Source: Bifidobacterium mizhiense (lineage in GTDB: Bacteria > Actinomycetota > Actinomycetes > Actinomycetales > Bifidobacteriaceae). From it: 64,000 nucleotides of DNA. Location: the NCBI RefSeq assembly GCF_020884755.1, contig NZ_BPWE01000001.1, forward strand, positions 620,001 through 684,000, written 5' to 3'. The position numbers and the translations under genes are program-made. The notes under the pieces were generated by a model that did no database searches, was not told where the DNA came from, and saw only the letters and a program-made list of their open reading frames with translations. Below, one piece after another: positions 57,264 to 64,000 of the stretch (the stretch's first letter is position 1; each line of letters begins with the position of its first letter).

Positions 57264-60200
57264 TCACTGTCTCTTATGATTTTTGGCGGACACCTGCCTA
57301 ACTAACTGGAAGATGAGAAGCCCAGTCATGACCGTTGCAACAGCGAGGGACAGGGGAAGCACCACCGCAGATCCAGTCTTAGGCAGCGCGACTTTCAGAG
57401 CGTTCCAATCATCACTGTTGGATTCGACAGATCGATCGGCACAGAACCGGCGACCATCGACTACCACTCCGTGCGAATCCGCTCGCCCAGATGCCTTTTG
57501 GCCATTCTCCAGTTGAGGCAGAGAGGCCTGATCCTGCACTGGACAGGGTACCAGAGGACTGCCTACCACCCGAGCCCTGTCGGTGTGCATACCTGATATG
57601 CCCGTCACTGTGGCATGCACGTCTACAGACTGGCCAGGTCGGAGCATCAGGGTCGACCAGTTGTCGGGATAGCGGATCCCGGTCACCCGTCCCTGACCGG
57701 CGACCGTCTGATCCTCCAAATGGAGTTGCCGGGCGGGGAAGATGGCTCCGGTCCCATCGCTGGGATCGCGAGGAGAATCATTGGTGATTCGGAAGACAAT
57801 GGCGACATCTTCATGAGTCCTGAGAGCCTGCTCTGGCTGATCCCGATCACCCTTGGGCATGCCGCCTGCCTTATCAAATTTTTCGATATGCAGAGCCGGA
57901 GTCATATCGGGCGTTCTGGTCCAGACTGTGTTGGAGACCAGGGTCTTGTTCTGATAGAACTCAGTGAATCGATTCTCATGACGTTCCACGTTCTTCAGCC
58001 GCCTGCATTGCAGGTAGGCCCTCCAGCCGACCGGGCGGTCGCCTGAAGCACTAACCAGAGCCAGATATCGCGATGTGGCCTCTACTTTGACCAGACCTGC
58101 AGGATCTGCGGTCATCGTAAACAAGGGATCGCCATGGATATCTGCAGACATATCCGAACCGGCCATGATTTGTCCATGATGAATCAGGATGTGCCCGTTC
58201 TCGTAAAGGTCTTGGGTTGCGTAGACAGCCCAATGGCCAGTGAATCGATCCACCGTGGGGTCCAGCCGATCCTCAATCCGCCAGGTTTTCACTTGCGGGT
58301 AAGCCCTTCCGGCCGGCAGCAGACTGGAGTCCAGACGATAGAGGAAGAGCCGATCGCGGTAGATGCTGCCGCCATGTGCGCTTTTCCCGCCCACGGCGAC
58401 CACCACATCCTTGGCGGGATTGAGCAACTTGACCGGATTGGTAACCACGTTGGTCGCTTTATGCAGGTCGTTGACGATCTGGGTCGCTTGGTTGCGTACT
58501 ACATAACCTGATTCTGCGCGGATGACCGTGTAAGGCAGGACCACATCGTAGGTGCGCCCGAGCAGTCCTTGGTCAATAGCCGGCTCTCTGAGGGGATTAT
58601 GACCGCGGGCAGCAGCATAGGCAGCCAGATCGGCAGGCTGGGGATCCCCTTTGAGTGTGACGCCGGTGGCAGGAACATAGGTATCCACGGTTTTGGCGAA
58701 GACCAGGACTACACCGTTTTCCACCTGGATATTGAAAGCCTTGGTGTAATCGCGGCCGTCGGAACCCAAAACCTCGATATGTTTGGAATTGATATCCAGA
58801 TGGCGAGCGTCGTAGGCATCCGTCATACCCAGCCGCCAGACCGGATAGGCGGTGTCTTTGCGACGGGCGTCCAGACTGATCCGGTAGGCCCCTCGGTCGC
58901 CCACAAAAAGCACCTTGCCGTCGATGCTGATGCCCGAATCATGCGCACCGACATCGCTCTTTGAGGGATGGAAGCCGGCCGGCGGATTGCTCACCTGGTT
59001 GGAGGGGGTCAACGAGTTGTTCAGCGTCAGTACCCACTGATTGTCTACACGATGATCCGTTGGAGCCTTGGGATCAACCCTGCCTTCAAAACGCAGGCGG
59101 ATCCTGGGATTGCCCCCGGCACGCCACTGGCTGATCCGGGCGGGGTCGGTGATGGTCACCCGAAGGCTGTGCTCCTTGTCCTTCCACTTTGTGGCGTATC
59201 CGGTCTTGGCGATGACGTCGCCGCTCTGCAGATCAGTCACTTCAAGAGTCTGCTTATCGGGCAAAAACCAGCGATCGTAGACATCCGTCAGGATGATTGA
59301 TTTGACAGGATAGGCCAGATTGTCGGGCAGGCTGGGCTGGGTATCCAGCTGATACTCCAGCCGCTGACCAGGAAAGACCACCTTGCCGTCAACACTTGCC
59401 TGCTCCCCGCCTTGGCCGGCCTCCGAGATGACATCCTTGCGCACCGGAGGCAGGTATCCGCAGATGCCCGGCTTGTTGGTCTGTACGCTCTGCGTGTTGA
59501 CAGTCTGGGAACCCGAGTTGGTCAGCGCCGCGCCCTGGCTGCCATGGCCGTTCGGGGCCTTGCAGAAAGTCAGTTCCTGGTCAGGTGTTCCGCCCAGATC
59601 CTTGCGAACCTTGGATGCACCACCACCGTTGGCAAAGCGAACCGTAAAGGGAACCAGCATGGTGACCTGCCTAGGATCCTCCATCCCCTTGAGACCCTTC
59701 AGCCATCCACTTTTGGACTGTGCCCGCGCCCGAGTGCCGGTCACGCTGATCTCGAAACGGTCGGTCACATCCCTGCCCTTGTCCACAATGTCCTGGATGC
59801 TGCTTCGGCGGTAGTGCCCATCTGCATCCGCCTTGGCCTCGACCTCGAAGATGCGAATAGCCCGAGCGCCATCCTGATCAACCAGATAGTCGGCAGCGCT
59901 CCAGTCGTCAGTCAGGGCAAAAACCTTAGGAGCCTCAATCAGATGGGCTTCAACAGTGGCGTTGACCACCGACCCCACTCTGTCGCCGTCCAGAAAGGCA
60001 TGTCCATCTGCACCGGTTTTGTTGGTCCACTGAGGGTCAATGACTGCTTTCCAGAGCCCAGCAGCAGGATCGCGCAAAATCCAGGATTTGTCGGGTTTGG
60101 GCTTCCATGTAGGAGTGCGGCGTTCAGGGGTCGACTGATCAACCTGACGGACGGTGCCCTTCCAGCGGACTTTTCCACAGTCCAGGATGACCCCAATATC

Positions 60201-61157
60201 CGGCTGCTCGACAGTCACATCCAGCTGCCATACCCATTGATGCTCCTCAGGCAGAGTCCCGCCCTTCCAGGTGGCTGTAGCCCTATTGCCGGGCGGTCTG
60301 CTTCCATCGGCCGTGTTGAAAGCGAATTTGCTGGTCAGATCCTCGCCGCTGGTCAGGTCTTTGACCTTCTGCCCGCTGACACGGTACTGCTTACCTTGGG
60401 GATCAAAGACATCGCTGAAGGTCAACTCGCGACCGCCCCGACCGGTTCCAGTCTCGATGCGGGTGCGATTGGTCATTCCATCCGCGCTGGTGCCAGGATC
60501 CACTTTCTTGTCGGGTGGATTCGGCGGCAGATCGGCCGGTTTTGGCTCATAGTCATTGAGCATGAAGACCACCAGGGAGATGCTGTGCTCGTTGCCGGCG
60601 TACATGTCAGCGAATTTGTCCAGGTTGTCTCCGGGTTGATCCCAAAAAGGTTCGCCGGTCCGATAGGTCACCCCACGGTTGCTGAAGGTGCGGTTGGCCA
60701 CCTGGTTTCGCCAGTTGTCCATCCATATGCTGTGGATGGCCATGCTCACCCCATCGAAGACCCGCTGAGAGCCGCGGTAGCCCGTGACCACACCCACGCC
60801 GGTCACCCGGCAGTGGCTTTGTCCGGATTCGTCGGCATGGGCCTCGTTAAAGCGTGCCTGGCAGTTGCCGTTGGCCTCATCCAGAGCCTGGCGTTTGACC
60901 CGAGCAGTGGTGGCATTGCCGCCATCTACAATCCCCATTTTGGAGAAGGCCCTGTCGATGCTGCCCATCTCATAGCCACCGAAGGAGCCTTGGTCGTCAT
61001 CCTTGTAGGTCCAGCCCTGCCAAAACCGGCCATTGCCTTCAGCACCGCCGCCCGAATGCCCTGATCCACCGCCGGCCATGGCGGGGGCCGCCGGGCCTAC
61101 AAGGGTCACCAATGCAGCCAAGGCCGCCAGCAGACCCGTCCATCTGCGCTTGTTCAT
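57264..61157 (-). CDS. Sortase-anchored surface protein with isopeptide-adhesin-like repeats
   Basis: This 1297-residue exported protein has a signal peptide (about residues 1-28, ending APAMA) and a C-terminal LPKTG at about 1258-1262, followed by a hydrophobic span and a basic tail: a sortase substrate. The N-terminal 200 residues, with several cysteines, are a unique domain. Three units at about 573-735, 735-905 and 905-1085 share the pattern of streptococcal antigen I/II C-terminal (SspB-C2-type) domains: a Lys near the start (such as RKDV or AKDVV), then SxDGKVxFxGxR and an Asn near the end (VDNQ, VRNQ, VSNT), as expected for isopeptide bonds. ATG 61157 is preferred over GTG 61169 because of GAGGACAAGT. 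A role in host or mucus adhesion is inferred. Confidence 0.85.
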   Translation of the reverse strand: MNKRRWTGLLAALAALVTLVGPAAPAMAGGGSGHSGGGAEGNGRFWQGWTYKDDDQGSFGGYEMGSIDRAFSKMGIVDGGNATTARVKRQALDEANGNCQARFNEAHADESGQSHCRVTGVGVVTGYRGSQRVFDGVSMAIHSIWMDNWRNQVANRTFSNRGVTYRTGEPFWDQPGDNLDKFADMYAGNEHSISLVVFMLNDYEPKPADLPPNPPDKKVDPGTSADGMTNRTRIETGTGRGGRELTFSDVFDPQGKQYRVSGQKVKDLTSGEDLTSKFAFNTADGSRPPGNRATATWKGGTLPEEHQWVWQLDVTVEQPDIGVILDCGKVRWKGTVRQVDQSTPERRTPTWKPKPDKSWILRDPAAGLWKAVIDPQWTNKTGADGHAFLDGDRVGSVVNATVEAHLIEAPKVFALTDDWSAADYLVDQDGARAIRIFEVEAKADADGHYRRSSIQDIVDKGRDVTDRFEISVTGTRARAQSKSGWLKGLKGMEDPRQVTMLVPFTVRFANGGGASKVRKDLGGTPDQELTFCKAPNGHGSQGAALTNSGSQTVNTQSVQTNKPGICGYLPPVRKDVISEAGQGGEQASVDGKVVFPGQRLEYQLDTQPSLPDNLAYPVKSIILTDVYDRWFLPDKQTLEVTDLQSGDVIAKTGYATKWKDKEHSLRVTITDPARISQWRAGGNPRIRLRFEGRVDPKAPTDHRVDNQWVLTLNNSLTPSNQVSNPPAGFHPSKSDVGAHDSGISIDGKVLFVGDRGAYRISLDARRKDTAYPVWRLGMTDAYDARHLDINSKHIEVLGSDGRDYTKAFNIQVENGVVLVFAKTVDTYVPATGVTLKGDPQPADLAAYAAARGHNPLREPAIDQGLLGRTYDVVLPYTVIRAESGYVVRNQATQIVNDLHKATNVVTNPVKLLNPAKDVVVAVGGKSAHGGSIYRDRLFLYRLDSSLLPAGRAYPQVKTWRIEDRLDPTVDRFTGHWAVYATQDLYENGHILIHHGQIMAGSDMSADIHGDPLFTMTADPAGLVKVEATSRYLALVSASGDRPVGWRAYLQCRRLKNVERHENRFTEFYQNKTLVSNTVWTRTPDMTPALHIEKFDKAGGMPKGDRDQPEQALRTHEDVAIVFRITNDSPRDPSDGTGAIFPARQLHLEDQTVAGQGRVTGIRYPDNWSTLMLRPGQSVDVHATVTGISGMHTDRARVVGSPLVPCPVQDQASLPQLENGQKASGRADSHGVVVDGRRFCADRSVESNSDDWNALKVALPKTGSAVVLPLSLAVATVMTGLLIFQLVRQVSAKNHKRQ

Positions 61158-61314
61158 ACTTGTCCTCACTCTTCGCCCACCCCATGAATCGAGTATGAGC
61201 GGCCGCCGAGCAGGCGTGAGCGTCAGCGAAGCACTGTGGTCGAATGTGCCCCGGGACGGTTATGCTGTGTATGAGACATTCCTATGCCGTCCAGACCGAA
61301 AAGGAGACAGGACA

Positions 61315-61806
61315 ATGGCAGAGACATTCGACGTGTTGGTCGAGATTCCTCGGGGCTCCCGCAACAAGTATGAGATGGACCACGACAGCGGCCACATCAG
61401 GCTGGACCGCACCCTCTTCACCTCCATGGGCTACCCCGACGACTACGGCTACATCGACGGCACCCTGGGCGAGGACGGCGATCCCCTGGATGCCCTGGTC
61501 ATGATTCCCGATTCGGTCTTCCCGGGCTGCATCGTCGAATGCCGCGCCGTGGGTCTCTACCACATGGTCGACGAGGCTGGCGGGGACGACAAGGTCCTCT
61601 GCGTTCCCGCTGACGTCCGCTACGATGCCATCAAAGACATCGACGACGTCTCCGACTTCCACAAGCAGGAGATCAAGCACTTCTTCGAGCAGTACAAGGC
61701 CCTGGAGCCAGGCAAGGAGGTCATGCCCGGCGACTACTGGACCAACGCGGAGGCCGCCGAGACCCAGATCAAGGCTGCACGCCAGCGCCTGGCCGAACAG
61801 CACTGA
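61315..61806 (+). CDS. ppa: Inorganic pyrophosphatase
   Basis: This 163-residue soluble family I pyrophosphatase shows EIPRGSRNKYE and YPDDYGYIDGT, then EDGDPLDALV, which holds the metal-binding aspartates. It removes PPi made by biosynthesis. ATG 61315 has GGAG nine bases upstream; the open frame reaches back into the surface-protein promoter region but has no support there. Confidence 0.97.
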   Translation: MAETFDVLVEIPRGSRNKYEMDHDSGHIRLDRTLFTSMGYPDDYGYIDGTLGEDGDPLDALVMIPDSVFPGCIVECRAVGLYHMVDEAGGDDKVLCVPADVRYDAIKDIDDVSDFHKQEIKHFFEQYKALEPGKEVMPGDYWTNAEAAETQIKAARQRLAEQH

Positions 61807-61833
61807 CTTCCAGGGCCGACTAGCGGTCACAAC

Positions 61834-61876
61834 CACCCCGGCAAGGGCCCAATCGAGCGCCTGAACCGGGGTTTTG
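61834..61876 (+). terminator. Possible terminator after ppa
   Basis: CCCCGG and CCGGGG form a 6-bp stem over a long loop, followed by TTTT. The loop of about 30 bases makes it a weak candidate. Confidence 0.4.
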
Positions 61877-61955
61877 CATGCCCAAATCCTCCCAAAACAC
61901 GTCTGGCCGTCTACGATTGCCAATTGCGGGTGCGCGCGCAAGGGCAGGAGCGGCT

Positions 61956-62402
61956 ATGACTTTCTATACGTACCAATATCTCAAGGGTGGGCAGACCAAC
62001 TGGACCATGATCAGGATCATCGTGGTCGTCGTTCTGGCCCTGGCCTTTCTCTTCTTCCTGTTCATGTACTCCCGCCACCGTTGGAACCATAAGTACAAGG
62101 ATCTGTCCATCATCCTGGCCACCCTGCTTCTGCTGGCGGCGGCCATCCAGTACAGCGACTACACCAATCTGCGCACAGCCAGCCTGCAGAGCGGTCAGCT
62201 TACCACGGTCATCGACAAGTCCGCCGCCAAACTCAAGGTCAAGCCTGAGCAAATCAGTATCAACGACACCTCGCGCAACAACGACATGATCATCAAGACC
62301 CCCAAGGGCTACTACACCCTGGTATTCAACAGCTCCGGCTCCGAGTTCCTGCTGCAGCGCGCCGACCTGTACCACCCAGACATCACCGTGATCGGAGAGT
62401 GA
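61956..62402 (+). CDS. DUF3290 family membrane protein
   Basis: This 148-residue protein has two membrane spans (about residues 18-40 and 52-67) and a C-terminal soluble domain of about 75 residues ending YHPDITVIGE. It matches DUF3290, often encoded next to DUF421/YetF-type proteins. ATG 61956 has GGGCAGGAG upstream; the frame extends further but without support. It overlaps no gene and precedes the DUF421 gene by three bases. Function is unknown. Confidence 0.8.
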   Translation: MTFYTYQYLKGGQTNWTMIRIIVVVVLALAFLFFLFMYSRHRWNHKYKDLSIILATLLLLAAAIQYSDYTNLRTASLQSGQLTTVIDKSAAKLKVKPEQISINDTSRNNDMIIKTPKGYYTLVFNSSGSEFLLQRADLYHPDITVIGE

Positions 62403-62405
62403 CCC

Positions 62406-63050
62406 ATGGATATCAATTTCTACGTCAACGTGGCCCTGAAGCTGATCGTCGGACTGCTCTTCATCACCCTGCTCATCAATGTGACCGGCAAGGGAAACCT
62501 AGCGCCCACCTCGCCCATGGACCAGCTGCAGAACTACGTCCTGGGCGGTATCATCGGCGGGGTCATCTACAGCGACAGCATCTCCATGGCCCAGTACATC
62601 GTCATCCTGCTGATATGGGCGGCGCTGATCCTCATCACCCGATACGCCAAGACCCATATCCACGCAGTGGGCAAGTACATTGACGGCGAACCGGTCACCA
62701 TCATCAAGAACGGCAAACTGCTGGTCCAGAACTGCCTCAAGGTCAACCTGACAGCCAAGGAGGTGGACTTCAAGCTGCGCACCAAGGGCATCAACGACAT
62801 CCGCGATGTCAAACGGGGTATTGTCGAGCAGAACGGCAGCCTGACCATCATCTCCGAGGGCGACAAGGACGTGCGCTATCCGGTGGTCATGGACGGACGG
62901 GTCAATCCCGACGTGCTGGATACCATGGGACGGGACGAGGACTGGCTCAACGAGCAACTGGCCAAACAGGGCATAGACAAGGTCAGCGATGTATACATGG
63001 CCCGCTTCCAGAACGGCGAGTTCTACGCCGTCACCTACCAGGATCAGTAG
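62406..63050 (+). CDS. DUF421 (YetF-like) membrane protein
   Basis: This 214-residue protein has three membrane spans in its first 85 residues and a DUF421 soluble domain: GEPVTIIKNGKLLVQNCLK, then the LRTKGINDIRDVKRGIVEQNG block. Bacillus YetF-type proteins are the nearest named relatives; their function is not settled. Three bases separate it from the DUF3290 gene, so the two probably form a complex. Confidence 0.85.
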   Translation: MDINFYVNVALKLIVGLLFITLLINVTGKGNLAPTSPMDQLQNYVLGGIIGGVIYSDSISMAQYIVILLIWAALILITRYAKTHIHAVGKYIDGEPVTIIKNGKLLVQNCLKVNLTAKEVDFKLRTKGINDIRDVKRGIVEQNGSLTIISEGDKDVRYPVVMDGRVNPDVLDTMGRDEDWLNEQLAKQGIDKVSDVYMARFQNGEFYAVTYQDQ

Positions 63051-63186
63051 CGCCGTCCATGCGGCAGGGGGCAGTCTGACTGTGACCATGGCTCATTAAA
63101 CGGCCGATGCGATAGCCTGTCATGCTTGATTATCACAGCGCTGACAAGTAAAATCTATGTCCATATTGTTATGGCGTAGCATGTGA

Positions 63187-63319
63187 ACGGCATTCAACGA
63201 ATTCAAAGCCGATTCCAATCGGCAGTTCCGCGCTGGACGCTCCCGAGGCGTAGGCGGGTTTGAGGAGACCTGGTCGAGGCCCATCCCACCAGGGATGAAC
63301 CCTTTCAAGGAATGCCGTG
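63187..63319 (+). promoter_or_regulatory. Structured leader of mntP that can hide its ribosome site
   Basis: ACGGCATTC (63187-63195) is fully complementary to GAATGCCGT (63310-63318), which covers the end of the Shine-Dalgarno AAGGA and the first two bases of the GTG start. Inside lie GCCGAT/ATCGGC (63208-63223) with a TCCA loop, and CCTGGT/ACCAGG (63269-63293). This looks like a translational riboswitch or thermosensor-type leader. It lacks the GGGGAGTA loop of the yybP-ykoY manganese riboswitch. Confidence 0.55.
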
Positions 63320-63880
63320 TTCTTGAGATTGTTGTTTATCGCTTTAGGTGTATCTTCTGATGCCTTCGCCGTCTCCATCAGCAAGGGGCTGTCCGTGGAC
63401 CGACTGCGGGCGCGCCATCATTGGCTGGTCGGACTTTGGTTCGGCGGATTCCAAACTCTGCTGCCCCTGCTGGGTTACTTCGCCGCTTCCATGCTGCAGG
63501 GCTCCCTGGCCGCTGTGGATCACTGGATTGTCTTCGGCATCCTTTCAGCCATCGGGGTCAACATGATCCGAGAGGGCGTCTACGGCAAGGAGGAGGGAGC
63601 GGACGGCGAGGAGAATTTCTCCTGGCGGCAGATGCTTCCTGCGGCCATCGCCACCAGCATCGACTCATTCGGAGTGGGCGCGGGCCTGGCCCTGCTGGAC
63701 ATCAACATCTGGCTGTCCGCACTGGTCATCGGGCTGGTGACGGCCGCCGCCTCCATTCTGGGGCTGCGCATCGGATACGCGGTCGGGTCCCGCTGGCGCA
63801 AGCCTGCCAGAATCGCCGGCGGCATTATTCTGATCGTTATGGGCATCCAGATCCTTCTGGATCACCTGATGAATACCTGA
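63317..63880 (+). CDS. mntP: Manganese efflux pump MntP
   Basis: This 187-residue membrane protein has six hydrophobic segments in two related halves. Each half carries a conserved Asp: GVSSDAFAVSISKG and TSIDSFGVGAGLALL. These match MntP (DUF204), which exports Mn2+. The start is GTG 63317 with AAGGA just upstream. The leader can fold over this start, so control of translation is likely. An acidic KEEGADGEENF loop joins the two halves. Confidence 0.92.
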   Translation: MFLRLLFIALGVSSDAFAVSISKGLSVDRLRARHHWLVGLWFGGFQTLLPLLGYFAASMLQGSLAAVDHWIVFGILSAIGVNMIREGVYGKEEGADGEENFSWRQMLPAAIATSIDSFGVGAGLALLDINIWLSALVIGLVTAAASILGLRIGYAVGSRWRKPARIAGGIILIVMGIQILLDHLMNT

Positions 63881-63881
63881 C

Positions 63882-64000
63882 TCAGAACGTCGTCTGCAAG
63901 ACCATGACGGACAGGGCCACGATGGATCCGGCCAAAAGAACCGACATCAGCGCCAGCCCAACGGCCCCACGCCGATCAGCTGCCTCCTGGGCCCAGCGAT
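63882..64000 (-). CDS. C-terminal end of a membrane protein (partial)
   Basis: An open minus-strand frame enters from beyond base 64000 and stops at 63882. It reads RWAQEAADRRGAVGLAL, then a hydrophobic helix, and ends VLQTTF. It is probably the last span of an integral membrane protein. Too little is visible to name it; it is convergent with mntP. Confidence 0.5.
   Translation of the reverse strand, partial: RWAQEAADRRGAVGLALMSVLLAGSIVALSVMVLQTTF

Noticed and set aside
63110-63316. Canonical yybP-ykoY manganese riboswitch
   Set aside because: The conserved GGGGAGTA loop is not seen; only a generic structured leader can be claimed.

Overview
The window is a high-GC actinobacterial chromosome segment, most likely from Bifidobacterium. 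The main evidence is a type I (multidomain) fatty acid synthase next to an acyl-CoA carboxylase pair and birA. Supporting evidence is the conserved secE-nusG-rplK-rplA block, the rplU-rpmA-obg-proB block, an argS-lysA-hom-thrB-maf operon, and an atpBEFHAGDC operon followed by nucS. A pyruvate oxidase and a high share of genus-typical hypothetical proteins would fit the insect-gut bifidobacteria, but the species is inferred and not shown.

Layout. 1-7.2 kb (minus strand): birA, accA (biotin carboxylase/BCCP), accD (carboxyltransferase) and the 5' part of fas, forming a lipid-synthesis cluster. 7.3-10.5 kb (plus): a large polytopic membrane protein overlapping a PucR/CdaR-type regulator that resembles the actinobacterial FasR type. 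10.5-20.8 kb (minus): rplA, rplK, nusG, secE, tRNA-Trp, an aminotransferase, proB, obg, rpmA, rplU and a ribonuclease E/G. 21-30.5 kb: dapE, an AEC-family permease (plus), then the minus-strand argS-lysA-hom-thrB-Maf/NUDIX operon. 30.6-33.2 kb: RidA, pyruvate oxidase and tRNA-Arg. 33.5-41.7 kb: a CYTH-like protein, a thioredoxin-fold/TPR protein without the redox cysteines, a lipoprotein/membrane-protein pair, an FKBP lipoprotein, and a four-gene polar amino acid ABC transporter. 42-50.5 kb: nrdH with two NrdR-like boxes, nucS and the F1Fo ATP synthase operon. 50.7-51.9 kb: metA and the initiator tRNA-Met, divergently arranged.

52-57.3 kb is the accessory-looking part. It is less GC-rich, has long gene-poor stretches, and carries a DUF2130 coiled-coil/PD-(D/E)XK-like protein, an unknown 137-residue protein, an aldo/keto reductase and an EcsC-like protein. 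57.3-61.2 kb holds a 1297-residue sortase-anchored surface protein (LPKTG) with three tandem isopeptide-adhesin-like units. 61.3-64 kb returns to housekeeping genes: ppa, a DUF3290-DUF421 membrane pair, and a MntP-type manganese exporter. The mntP leader can sequester its own ribosome binding site and GTG start in a 9-bp helix.

How the genes work together. The first 10 kb couples biotinylation (BirA), malonyl-CoA formation (AccA/AccD) and fatty acid synthesis (Fas), with a candidate regulator beside it. The central operons supply threonine, methionine, lysine/DAP and proline. Several genes point to oxidative or metal stress physiology: pyruvate oxidase, RidA, NrdH and MntP. I found no CRISPR array, transposase, integrase or prophage module. 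The strongest candidates for something undescribed are the mntP leader RNA, the 52-57 kb block, the surface protein and the altered BirA.
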